In this document: in pieces, positions 26,045 to 33,914 of the stretch
Layout of the letters: the number at the start of each line of letters is the position of its first letter
How positions within the stretch are numbered: the first letter of the stretch is position 1
DNA from: JACJWR01 sp964474045
GTDB lineage: Bacteria > Actinomycetota > Actinomycetes > S36-B12 > UBA10799
Length of the DNA stretch: 64,000 nt
Assembly (NCBI GenBank): GCA_964474045.1
Contig: CAYYRC010000016.1
Span: 1-64,000, forward strand
Direction: 5' to 3'
Translations under genes and position numbers: made by a program
Notes under the pieces: model-generated
What the model saw: only the letters and a program-made list of their open reading frames with translations
Told to the model about the DNA's origin: nothing
Database searches by the model: none

Positions 26045-27204
26045 GCCTGGTCGTCCTTCTTGCGCATGTTGTTCAGCGAGCTGGAGAACATCTTGCGGAA
26101 CTCGTCCACGAACACGCTGCGGATCTTGCCGTTGTCCATCTGCTCCAGCGGCCCGAACTTGCCGTCCAGCATCATCCCGCACACCCGTGCCCAGGCCTCG
26201 CCCATCGCGTAGGTGAACGACGATGCCACGGCGGCCGACACGGCCCCGCCCGCGACGGTGCCCGCCCCGGGGATGAACTTCAGGGTGTTGACCACGAGGG
26301 CCCGGCCCGCGTTGGTGGCGGCCGCGGACGCCGCCAGGCTGGCCGCAAGGGCGGCGTCCATCGGCACGCGGTAGATCTGCGCGATGGCGGCCATCATCCC
26401 GGTCTGGATGGGCACCAGCAGCGCTGCGTCGCTGAAGGGGATGGGCGAGGCTCCCACGGAGGCGGCGAGGCCGGCGGCGACCTTGATGCGGACCCGGGCG
26501 GCCTTGAGCTTGAGGTCGCGGTCGACGATCTGCGCCGCCGCCAGCGCCGACTTGGCCGCCTCTGGCGCCGCCTGGTAGGTGGCCGCTACGAGTTCGTTGA
26601 TCCCGTGGGACTCATAGCCCAGCGTCGGGTCCGGCAGCGCCGCGGTCAGGAACGGCCGGCCCAGGTAGATCGGCAGGTTCTGGTTGTACAGGAACTGCGC
26701 GAACTCTGCGTGCTCCGGTCGGAACACCTCGCCCTTCTTGTGGACCTGCGTGAGCACCAGGAACACCGGGATGCCCAACTCGTGCAGGCCGCTGATGAAC
26801 TCCCGCTCCGCGGGTTCGAGGCGGTGGTCCCCGGCCCGCACGCAGTAGTACGCGGCGTGGATGTGCTCGGCGGCGTCCGCGGTGCGCTTGGAGTCGATCA
26901 GGGACCGCAGCTCAGCGAGGATCTCGTCCGCGGAGAGCCCGAGCTCGAAGCCCCGGGTGTCGTAGAGGCCGAGCGTCCCGGAGCGGGATACGTAGAGGCT
27001 GCTGGACTGGGTGACCGGGCGGCCGGTGCCGGTGCGGGCCACGCTCTCGCCGAAGATGCGGTTGATCAGGGTGCTCTTGCCGACCCCGGTCTTGCCGAAG
27101 ACGGCGAGGTTGAACCGCCCGAGCTTGCGGCTCTCCTCCTCCCACTGGCCGCGGGCGTCGGTGTTGTTGACGATCGAGTCGAATCCGCCTGCGCTGCTGT
27201 CCAC
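26041..27204 (-). CDS. GTPase with DUF697-like C-terminal membrane region, first of a tandem pair
   Basis: 387 residues. P loop GKTGVGKSTL (about 37-46), switch-II YDTRGFE, and VLTQVHK where NKxD is expected. The C-terminal half has Ala/Gly-rich amphipathic or membrane helices (SDAALLVPIQTGMMAAIAQIY; FIPGAGTVAGGAVSAAV) like DUF697 proteins. It shares the layout of the G domain with the downstream gene, with which it overlaps by 4 bases. The start is GTG after GGGAGGG. A heterodimeric, membrane-remodelling or stress role is possible but not shown. Confidence 0.82.
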   Translation of the reverse strand: MDSSAGGFDSIVNNTDARGQWEEESRKLGRFNLAVFGKTGVGKSTLINRIFGESVARTGTGRPVTQSSSLYVSRSGTLGLYDTRGFELGLSADEILAELRSLIDSKRTADAAEHIHAAYYCVRAGDHRLEPAEREFISGLHELGIPVFLVLTQVHKKGEVFRPEHAEFAQFLYNQNLPIYLGRPFLTAALPDPTLGYESHGINELVAATYQAAPEAAKSALAAAQIVDRDLKLKAARVRIKVAAGLAASVGASPIPFSDAALLVPIQTGMMAAIAQIYRVPMDAALAASLAASAAATNAGRALVVNTLKFIPGAGTVAGGAVSAAVASSFTYAMGEAWARVCGMMLDGKFGPLEQMDNGKIRSVFVDEFRKMFSSSLNNMRKKDDQA

Positions 27205-27364
27205 TGACCCTCCCGGGTGAAGCTGGTGCCCGTGCGGCCACGGTAGCGGCAGGGCCAGTCACACAGCAAAACTCCAGTGGCCGCCCGTTTACTCCCACCG
27301 CACAGTTCCCGATCTGCGGGAGGTGTGAGTGGCGCCCTCGGGGAACGTGTGATGGCCTTGGGCG

Positions 27365-28075
27365 GTGGCAGGCGACGACGGCTCGGGGACACCCGTGGGG
27401 CGCAGGGTGGTGCTGTCCATGCTGGGCCTGGGAGCACTTGGGGTGGCCTTCGGCTCCCGGCTTGCCGGGGCCGTGTCCGAGGTCGGGCGCAACGACCCGA
27501 CGGGGCTCACCGGTCTGCTGCCGGCGGCGGGGGGCTTCCGGTACTACTCCGTCGTGAGCCAGGACCCCGTGGTTGCGCCCGCCGACTACCGCCTGCGGGT
27601 GGGCGGCCGCGTGGCCGCTCCGCGCGAGTTCACCTTCGCCGAACTCGCGGCGATGCCGCAGACGGAGCTGATCCGGGACTTCCAGTGCGTGACCGGCTGG
27701 CGGGTTCCGCAGGTCGCGTGGTCCGGTGTGCTGCTGCGCGAGGTGCTGGCGGCGGCCGGCGCTGACACCGCCGGCGCAGCCGCGGTCAACCTGACCTCCT
27801 TCGACGGTGAGTACACCGAGTCGCTGACCATGGAGCAGGCGCTTCGCGACGACGTGCTCGTGGCCCTGACCCTGGACGGCGCCCCGGTGACGAATGCCCA
27901 TGGCGGGCCCGTGCGGCTCTACGTGGCGGCCATGTACGGCTACAAGTCGCTCAAGTGGCTCGGGGGGATCGACGTCGCAGGCCAGATCGTCCCCGGTTAC
28001 TGGGAGGTTCGGGGATACGACGCAGATGCCTGGGTGGGGGAGTCCAATGGGCGAGATGACGCCCCCACCGCCTGA
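27365..28075 (+). CDS. Sulfite-oxidase-like molybdopterin oxidoreductase
   Basis: 236 residues with an Arg-Arg signal-like N-terminus (GRRVVLSMLGLGALGVAFG; possible Tat export) and a SUOX/YedY-type molybdopterin fold. The likely molybdenum-ligand cysteine is in RDFQCVTGWRVP (about residue 104), and GGPVRLYVAAMYGYKSLKWL is the usual C-terminal block. The following gene encodes a cytochrome b membrane subunit and overlaps this one by 29 bases, so the pair probably forms an extracytoplasmic reductase/quinol system. The start (GTG at 27365) is uncertain because no good ribosome binding site is visible. Confidence 0.83.
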   Translation: MAGDDGSGTPVGRRVVLSMLGLGALGVAFGSRLAGAVSEVGRNDPTGLTGLLPAAGGFRYYSVVSQDPVVAPADYRLRVGGRVAAPREFTFAELAAMPQTELIRDFQCVTGWRVPQVAWSGVLLREVLAAAGADTAGAAAVNLTSFDGEYTESLTMEQALRDDVLVALTLDGAPVTNAHGGPVRLYVAAMYGYKSLKWLGGIDVAGQIVPGYWEVRGYDADAWVGESNGRDDAPTA

Positions 28076-28760
28076 CCCGCCGCAGCCGACGGCCGGGGCG
28101 CCGGCGGCCAGCGCCAGCAGGCTTTTGCGCTTCAGCCGGGCGGAGCGCTGGGTGCATCGCAGCTTCGCGCTGCTCATGGGCGTCTGCTTGGCGTCGGCCG
28201 CCCTGCTCTACCTGCCCGGACTCAGCGGCCTGGTGGGCCAGCGCGACATCGTCCGGCTCGTCCATGTCGTCTGCGGCTTCGCCCTGCCCATTCCGCTGCT
28301 CGTGGGGTACGCGGCCTCGCGGAGCTTCCGGGCCGACGTCAGAAGGCTCAACCGCTTCGGTCAAGTCGACCGCGAGTGGCTGCGGCCGCGGAACGAGGCG
28401 CGCGCGGCGCTCCCGGTCGGCAAGTTCAATGCCGGCCAGAAGCTCAACTCAGCCTTCACCCTCGGCGCCACCCTCGTGATGCTGGCGACGGGGGCGATGC
28501 TGACGTTCCCGGATCCCTTTGCCGACAACGTGCGCACAGGAGCCGTCTTCACCCACGACTGGTTGGCCCTCGCAGTCGCTGTCGTGGTCGTGGGGCACAT
28601 GTACAAGGCGCTGGCCGACGAGGGTGCGCGCCTCGGCATGCGGACGGGCTGGGTTGACGTGGAATGGGCGGAGCGGGAGCACCCGGGGTGGCTGGCGCAG
28701 GCCGAAGGCGGGGGCGATCCGGGCCGGCACCAGCCGCCGGCGGCAGCCACCGATCAGTGA
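28047..28760 (+). CDS. Cytochrome b561/FDH-gamma-like membrane subunit
   Basis: 237 residues with a Pro/Ala-rich N-terminus and four membrane helices containing conserved histidines (WVHRSFALL near 37-45; RLVHVVCGF near 70-78; FTHDWLAL near 172-179; VGHMYKAL near 188-195), the pattern of di-haem cytochrome b subunits. It would pass electrons between the quinone pool and the molybdopterin protein encoded just upstream. ATG at 28047 follows a GGGGGAG site; an in-frame ATG lies three codons later. Confidence 0.82.
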   Translation: MGEMTPPPPDPPQPTAGAPAASASRLLRFSRAERWVHRSFALLMGVCLASAALLYLPGLSGLVGQRDIVRLVHVVCGFALPIPLLVGYAASRSFRADVRRLNRFGQVDREWLRPRNEARAALPVGKFNAGQKLNSAFTLGATLVMLATGAMLTFPDPFADNVRTGAVFTHDWLALAVAVVVVGHMYKALADEGARLGMRTGWVDVEWAEREHPGWLAQAEGGGDPGRHQPPAAATDQ

Positions 28761-28803
28761 CGGCGCTGCCGTCGCTGGCCGCCCGCGGCCGCCGGGCTGG
28801 CGC

Positions 28804-29343
28804 CTACTTGCCCTCGTGCGCCATCGAGTCGATCACTGCGGTGATAGCCAGCACGATCACCGGGTCCACGTCGGCGTCCACCTCGACGCCGTAGGTGTCG
28901 GCGATGCGGAACCAGCGCTTGGAGACCTCGGCGATCTTCTCGGAGTCGTTCTCGATGGTGTACTCGTGGTCCACGATGTTGCCCTGAACCTTGAGGTCCG
29001 GCCCATCCCCGATCTTGACCGTCCAGCGCTCGCGCAGCGGCGCGATCATGGCCTTCTTGACGGTGGCGACGTTGTTGCCGTTGGGGTCCTCGATGGCCAT
29101 CGTGTCGCGGACCCGGGCGATGCGCTGCTGCAGCTTGAGCAGCTCACGGCCGTTGGCGTCCTCGAAGATGATCGTGTCGCGAACGCGCAGCGCCTTGCCG
29201 TTGACCTTGTACACGCGGTTGCCGTTGTCATCCTCGATCCAGGAGTCGTCCCCGATGGCGACGAGCTTCTGGCGCATGCGGTAGTGAACCTTCTCCTCCC
29301 GGCGCTCGGCTCGGCGATCCTGGATGCGGTCGCGAAGGCCCAT
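28804..29343 (-). CDS. LURP-one-related (tubby-like) protein
   Basis: 179 residues. Repeated short beta-strand phrases (SWIEDDNGNRVYKVNGKAL, DTIIFEDANGRELLKL, DTMAIEDPNGNNVATVKK) build the LOR/tubby-like barrel. These proteins are cytoplasmic and their function in bacteria is unclear, with phospholipid binding or scrambling suggested. The ATG follows GGAGAGC. The basic N-terminus (about 1-27) is typical. Confidence 0.85.
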   Translation of the reverse strand: MGLRDRIQDRRAERREEKVHYRMRQKLVAIGDDSWIEDDNGNRVYKVNGKALRVRDTIIFEDANGRELLKLQQRIARVRDTMAIEDPNGNNVATVKKAMIAPLRERWTVKIGDGPDLKVQGNIVDHEYTIENDSEKIAEVSKRWFRIADTYGVEVDADVDPVIVLAITAVIDSMAHEGK

Positions 29344-29395
29344 GGGTGCTCTCCTCGGTTCTCTCGGGTCTGGCGGGGTGTGGTCTGGTGCGGAG

Positions 29396-29641
29396 TTACT
29401 TGGACTTGTAGCGTCGGCGTCCCAGGGCGAATCCGGCGATGCCGCCGGCCAGCAGTACCAGCAGCAGCATGATCCACGCAGGTGCGACCACGGTGAACCA
29501 GAGCCACTTCAGCGCGATGTCGTCGGTGTTGCTGAAAACGAAGATGAGGGCGATCAGCGCGATGACCAGCGCCACGACACGCTTGGGGGTGAAGAGCGAC
29601 TCCACCTTCTGTGATGTCGACTGGTTGTCATTCTGTGACAT
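29396..29641 (-). CDS. Small LapA-domain (DUF1049-like) membrane protein
   Basis: 81 residues with two membrane helices (about 21-38 and 49-70) and a basic RRRYKSK tail. The VFSNTDDIALKWLWF segment between the helices is the usual LapA/DUF1049 signature. It lies 52 bases upstream of the LURP-one gene in the same direction, so they may be co-transcribed. Role unknown; LapA proteins in other bacteria link to lipid or envelope assembly. Confidence 0.75.
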   Translation of the reverse strand: MSQNDNQSTSQKVESLFTPKRVVALVIALIALIFVFSNTDDIALKWLWFTVVAPAWIMLLLVLLAGGIAGFALGRRRYKSK

Positions 29642-29735
29642 CGCGTGCCTTCCATCGCCCGTTCATCGCAGCAGCGTGGCATAGCAGGAGGGTGCGCCGC
29701 ATCCCGGCGAGCGGGCAGGGTGCTGCGTGGACGGA

Positions 29736-30041
29736 CTAGTCCTGACCGTTCATCCCGCGCACCACCAGCACGCCGAGGATGCCCAGCGCCAGGGCGCCGA
29801 ATGTCGCCACGGCGATCCCGGAGCCGTACTCCAGGCTGGAGCTGAGGGATTGCACGTTTATCGCCAGGGTGCGGTCGGAGACGAGCGCGGTGGTGTCTGC
29901 CGAGGCATCCATGGCCGCGCTCGCGAGCAGCGCGATGGCGGCGAGCGCGAACATCGCCACACTGGCGATGAAGGCCGCGAACAGCGGGTTGTGCCCAGCA
30001 TCGTCCAGGTCTGACTCGAGGGCGATTGCGTCGAATTCCAT
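29736..30041 (-). CDS. Small two-helix membrane protein of unknown function
   Basis: 101 residues from ATG at 30041. An acidic N-terminus (about 1-18) is followed by two long hydrophobic helices (about 20-46 and 75-97), with a polar loop between. No family recognised. The ribosome binding site is weak (GAGG about 8 bases upstream). Longer in-frame starts exist but add only low-complexity Pro/Ala sequence. Confidence 0.55.
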   Translation of the reverse strand: MEFDAIALESDLDDAGHNPLFAAFIASVAMFALAAIALLASAAMDASADTTALVSDRTLAINVQSLSSSLEYGSGIAVATFGALALGILGVLVVRGMNGQD

Positions 30042-30391
30042 GTTGCGGGCCTCAGCTAGGGGAGTTGCCGGTGGTCCGGGTGCCGGACCCATGCGAACCG
30101 GGTTGTCGGACTATAGCGGTCGATGCGCAAGGGTCGTGAGTGCGACTCGACGGCCCGTGCGGACGGCGCAACTGTAGGTGATGGCGGCCTTGCGCGGGGA
30201 GATACGACCGGATCAGTGACCATCATCGTTGGTACGAGTGCGCTGGTGCCACTGCCCGCATCGCCGGGATGGCTCGTGAGTGATGCGTCGCGGCCCTGGG
30301 TTGCGGGCCGTTCACGCCTGGTGCTGCCGGCTCGCCGATCAGCGGGCGTACTCTGCTGTTCCGCGACGGCGTCGAGATGAGGGAGCCTGCG
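30042..30391. other. Gene-free divergent region upstream of panD
   Basis: About 350 bases between divergent genes. Possible short frames here have no family similarity or ribosome binding site. A TATAGT box on the minus strand near 30111-30116 might serve the small membrane gene. No RNA gene or strong hairpin was recognised. Confidence 0.5.
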
Positions 30392-30799
30392 ATGCAGCGA
30401 AGGATGCTCAAGTCCAAGATCCATCGGGCCACGGTCACCTCTGCCAACCTTGACTACATCGGCTCGATCTCCATCGACGCCGAGTTGCTGGCAACGGCTG
30501 ATGTCATGGTCGGGGAACAGGTTCACGTCGTGAACATCACCAACGGCGCGCGTTTCGAGACCTACGCCATCGCCGGCGCTGCGGGGGAGGTCTGCCTCAA
30601 CGGGGCCGCCGCGCGGCTGGTCCAGCCCGGTGACTCGGTCATCATCATCTCCTACGCCGACTACTGCGAGGCCGAGCTCGCCGAGTACTCACCGATCGTG
30701 GTGCATGTGGGGCCGGGCAACGCCCCAGTCTCGGAGCACGTGGCCAGGGAACTCGTCGGCGGCCCGGCGCACGCATTCAGCGACGCCGTCGGCGCATGA
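30392..30799 (+). CDS. panD: Aspartate 1-decarboxylase
   Basis: Makes beta-alanine from L-aspartate for pantothenate and CoA synthesis. 135 residues as a proenzyme; self-cleavage between G24 and S25 (DYIGSISID) creates the pyruvoyl group. The MLKSKIHRATVT N-terminus and the NGAAARL block near residue 72 are diagnostic. ATG at 30392 follows GGGAG with 7-base spacing. It overlaps the SnoaL-like gene by 4 bases. No PanC or PanB gene is adjacent. Confidence 0.97.
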   Translation: MQRRMLKSKIHRATVTSANLDYIGSISIDAELLATADVMVGEQVHVVNITNGARFETYAIAGAAGEVCLNGAAARLVQPGDSVIIISYADYCEAELAEYSPIVVHVGPGNAPVSEHVARELVGGPAHAFSDAVGA

Positions 30800-31239
30800 G
30801 CGGTCCGGCCATGGGGGGCCGGGGCGCCGAGGGCGCCGACGCTCCCGACGAAGCGGCGATCCGACGCATCTTCGCCTCCCTGGAGCAGGGCTGGGAGGCC
30901 GGCTTCCTCGATGCGGTTCGTCCGGACGTGCGCTGGGAGGTGCTGGGCAGCCATCCGCTGGCCGGCGACTATCGAGGCGTTGACGCCTTCGTCGCGGGAA
31001 CATCGGCAGCGCTCGCGCCGTACCTTGAGGCCGGCGTGCAGCTGAGCGTGGTGGGTGTGCTGGTGAAGGGCCGCACAGCGGTGGTCGAACTGGTGGGCAC
31101 GGCCCGGCGCAGGGATGGCCGGGAGTACACCAACGAGTACTGCTGGATCGTCGACTTCGACGCGGAGGGCCGGATCGAGCATGTGCGGTCGTACCTGGAC
31201 TCGGCCGCGGTCGCCGCGGCCATGACGCAGCAGCTGTAG
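30796..31239 (+). CDS. SnoaL/NTF2-like protein
   Basis: 147 residues with the cone-shaped NTF2/SnoaL-like fold: an N-terminal helix (EAAIRRIFASLEQGWEAGF), a short WEVLGSHPLAGDYRGVDAF segment, then strands ending WIVDFDAEGRIEHVRSYLDSAAV. These act as small-molecule isomerases, cyclases or binding proteins; no substrate can be inferred. Translationally coupled to panD (ATGA overlap). Confidence 0.78.
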   Translation: MSGPAMGGRGAEGADAPDEAAIRRIFASLEQGWEAGFLDAVRPDVRWEVLGSHPLAGDYRGVDAFVAGTSAALAPYLEAGVQLSVVGVLVKGRTAVVELVGTARRRDGREYTNEYCWIVDFDAEGRIEHVRSYLDSAAVAAAMTQQL

Positions 31240-31240
31240 C

Positions 31241-31274
31241 GAGAGGCCGGCGTACTAGAGAGGCCGGGGTACTA
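31241..31274. repeat. 17-bp tandem duplication at the permease stop codon
   Basis: GAGAGGCCGGSGTACTA occurs at 31241-31257 and 31258-31274, differing at one base. The second copy includes the minus-strand TAG stop of the permease gene, so the stop triplet itself appears duplicated. Confidence 0.75.
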
Positions 31275-33113
31275 GCTGCCGCCGCTGGGCACCGCTGGCC
31301 CGTCGCCGGAGTCGTCCTCGGACGACGGCTTGAGCGGGTTCTTCGCCGGCGGACCGTGGTGGGGGTGCTCGGAGGGCGGGAACTTGTCCGGGTGCTCCTC
31401 CTTGGCCTCGTCCAGAGCCCTCAGCTCGCCAGTGGTCGTCACCTCCGAGCTGCTCTCGAGGTCCAGGGCGACCTGGCCCTCGGGCAGGTTGGACAGGTCG
31501 GGGGCGATGACCAGGTCCTGCAGCCCCGAGTCAGGCAGGCGCAGGGTGTCGTCCTCGCCGGGAACCTCCAGGATGAGGTCCGAGGACGAGCGTTTGGCCA
31601 GCGTCTCGCCGCGGAAGAAGGCCGGCGCGACGGAGTTCCAGATGATCATCAGCACCACACCGATGAGCAGTGAGCCGATACCCAGGATGAAGACGCCGCC
31701 AATGCCGAAGAAGGTGGTGTTGCCGTACTCGGGGTCGGCGTACTGGTAGGCGGCGATGACGAAGGCGCCCAGCAGCATGACCCCGCCCAGGAAGGGCAGC
31801 AGTCCCTTCATCAGGAAGTCCTTGGCGCTGCGGGTCAGGTCCCTCCGGTAGAACCACACGGCGGCGAACCCGGTGATGCCGTAGTAGAACGCGATCATCA
31901 GGCCGACTGCTGCGATGGAGTCGCCGAGCACGTCCTCGCTGACCAGGGTGAGGCCGACGTAGAAGATGATCGAGACCGCACCCATCCAGATGGTGGACAC
32001 CGACGGCGTCAGGTACTTGGGGTGGATGGTGGCGAAGCGCGAGGGCAGGGCCTTGTAGGCGCCCATCGACAGCGAGGTGCGCGCGGTCGGCAGGATGGTC
32101 GTCTGGGTGGACGCGGCCGCGGAGGTGAGCACGGACAGGATCAGCAGGATCTCCATGGCCTTGCCGACGAAGCTCTCGCCGAACACCGACGGGCCGATGG
32201 CGGCGAACACGTCCGACGAGTTGGCCTCGTTGGCGAGGCCGAGGTCTGTGTCGCCGGTGCCTGCGAAGGCGACGGTGGCGACCGAGACGGTGGCGTAGGT
32301 GACCAGCAGCAGCACGGTCGAGATGATGGCGGCGCGGCCCGGCGTCTTCTCCGGGTCCGAGGTCTCCTCGTTGATGGAGACCGCCGTGTCCCAGCCCCAG
32401 TAGATGAACACGGCGATCAGCGTCGCGGTGACGAGCGCACTCAGCGAGAGGCCCGACGGCCACAGCCAGCTCAGGCTGGGCGTCAGGGAGTCGGGAGTGG
32501 CGTTGCCGGTGTAGACCTTGACCAGGGCGATGCCTGCGAACGCGATCAGCACGATGAGCTCGATGCCCAGCAGCGCGTACTGCAGTCGCGCTGATACCTC
32601 GATCCCGCGGTAGCAGATGTAGGTCATGATGATGATCCAGAGCACGCCGGCGACGGTGGACCACAGCGAGGACTCGGCCAGCGAGTCCAGACCCATCAAC
32701 TGGAAGCTGTACGAGCCCGCGATCTGCGCCAGGTTCGCCATGACGATGACGTCGGCGGCGATGATGCCCCAGCCGCCGAGCCACCCGGCCCGCGGCCCAA
32801 ACGCCCGGCTGGCCCACGTGAACGTTGTTCCGCAGTCCGGCTCGGCCTTGTTGAGCTGCTGGTAGGCGATGGCGATGAGGAACATCGGCACGAAGGCCAG
32901 CAGCATGATCGCCGGGGCCTTGACGCCGACGATGCCGTCGCCGTTGGTGGTGGCCACGACGAAGCCCAGACTCGCCGCCAGGCTGTAGGCGGGTGCGGTG
33001 GAGGCCATCCCGACCACGACGCTGGACACCAGCCCGAGAGCTCCGGCCTTGAGGCCCTTCGACTCGACTACCTCGGGGAAGCCGATCGGAGCCTGTTGGG
33101 TGGAATTCGACAT
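31272..33113 (-). CDS. APC-superfamily amino-acid permease
   Basis: 613 residues with about 12-14 membrane helices. The first helix region (GLVSSVVVGMASTAPAYSLAA) and the later FTWASRAFGPRAGWLGGWG and WGWDTAVSINEETSDPEKTPGRA blocks are typical of amino-acid/polyamine/organocation permeases. An acidic, Ser/Pro-rich cytoplasmic tail of about 110 residues follows the last helix. ATG follows GAGGAG. Substrate unknown. Confidence 0.9.
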   Translation of the reverse strand: MSNSTQQAPIGFPEVVESKGLKAGALGLVSSVVVGMASTAPAYSLAASLGFVVATTNGDGIVGVKAPAIMLLAFVPMFLIAIAYQQLNKAEPDCGTTFTWASRAFGPRAGWLGGWGIIAADVIVMANLAQIAGSYSFQLMGLDSLAESSLWSTVAGVLWIIIMTYICYRGIEVSARLQYALLGIELIVLIAFAGIALVKVYTGNATPDSLTPSLSWLWPSGLSLSALVTATLIAVFIYWGWDTAVSINEETSDPEKTPGRAAIISTVLLLVTYATVSVATVAFAGTGDTDLGLANEANSSDVFAAIGPSVFGESFVGKAMEILLILSVLTSAAASTQTTILPTARTSLSMGAYKALPSRFATIHPKYLTPSVSTIWMGAVSIIFYVGLTLVSEDVLGDSIAAVGLMIAFYYGITGFAAVWFYRRDLTRSAKDFLMKGLLPFLGGVMLLGAFVIAAYQYADPEYGNTTFFGIGGVFILGIGSLLIGVVLMIIWNSVAPAFFRGETLAKRSSSDLILEVPGEDDTLRLPDSGLQDLVIAPDLSNLPEGQVALDLESSSEVTTTGELRALDEAKEEHPDKFPPSEHPHHGPPAKNPLKPSSEDDSGDGPAVPSGGS

Positions 33114-33242
33114 CGCACACTCCTCTGCCGGGCCCGGGGGCCGCGAACCCGCCCGGCCGGAACGGCAAAGGCGTGGGGCGACGTTACCGCCTCGGAGCGG
33201 TGCTTCGCTGCCGGTTGCGAAGGAATGACGAGCTGAGGGTGG

Positions 33243-33788
33243 CTAGTGCTCCACCGCGGTCTTGAGGATCACGATGCCGGTGGCGATCACGACGATCGCC
33301 AGTACGTAGGCGAAGGCCGCCGGGCGGCTGCGTTGATTGGCGCGCGCGGCGTAGTAGGACACCGCGCAGACGAAGGCGACGAGCAGGCCGGCCGAGGCCC
33401 ATACGCCGCTCACCGTGGGGAACAGCAGGAGCGGGATCACTGCCACGATGGTGACAGCCAGGCCGCCCGCCACCTGGGCGCTCAACATCTTCAGCCCCTC
33501 GGCGGTCTTCAGCTGGGAGAGCGCGAAGTTGCTGGTGATCTTGCTCGCCAGCCAGTGCGCCAGCAGCAGGCCGACGCCGGTGAGCCCCACGGTGATGACC
33601 CGGGTGTGCCGGGCCTCGAGCGGTAGCGCAGCCAGCACGGCCAGCAGCGAGAGGCTCACGTAGACGGCCATCGTGGTCGCCTCGCGGAAGAGCTCCACCT
33701 GTTCTTCCGTGGCGGGCGCGGCGGGATTGAGCGGGGTGGGCTCAGACGCGGCCGTCCCTGGCGCCGGCGCGCCGTCGTCCTTGGGCAT
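33243..33788 (-). CDS. Membrane protein of unknown function
   Basis: 181 residues: a Pro/Ala-rich polar N-terminus of about 35 residues followed by five hydrophobic helices. No recognised family. ATG at 33788 was chosen because upstream sequence in the same frame is shared with the divergent trpB2 promoter region. The ribosome binding site is poor, so the start is tentative. Confidence 0.6.
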   Translation of the reverse strand: MPKDDGAPAPGTAASEPTPLNPAAPATEEQVELFREATTMAVYVSLSLLAVLAALPLEARHTRVITVGLTGVGLLLAHWLASKITSNFALSQLKTAEGLKMLSAQVAGGLAVTIVAVIPLLLFPTVSGVWASAGLLVAFVCAVSYYAARANQRSRPAAFAYVLAIVVIATGIVILKTAVEH

Positions 33789-33914
33789 GGAGCAATTCTG
33801 GCAGCGGAAGCCGGCTGACTGCACGATCCAGGTCACTTCGGCAGGCGCGGGCTGCGTGGCATAGGTTATGGGAGCCGGGGGAGCCGGCGCCCGCATAGCA
33901 ACGTGGAGGAGCCC

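Noticed and set aside
27894..28046. Longer start for the cytochrome b subunit
   Set aside because: The extension lies wholly within the molybdopterin gene and adds low-complexity sequence; ATG at 28047 has a well-placed ribosome binding site.
30123..30380. Open frame of 85 codons before panD
   Set aside because: No ribosome binding site, odd composition, no family resemblance; it occupies the panD promoter region.
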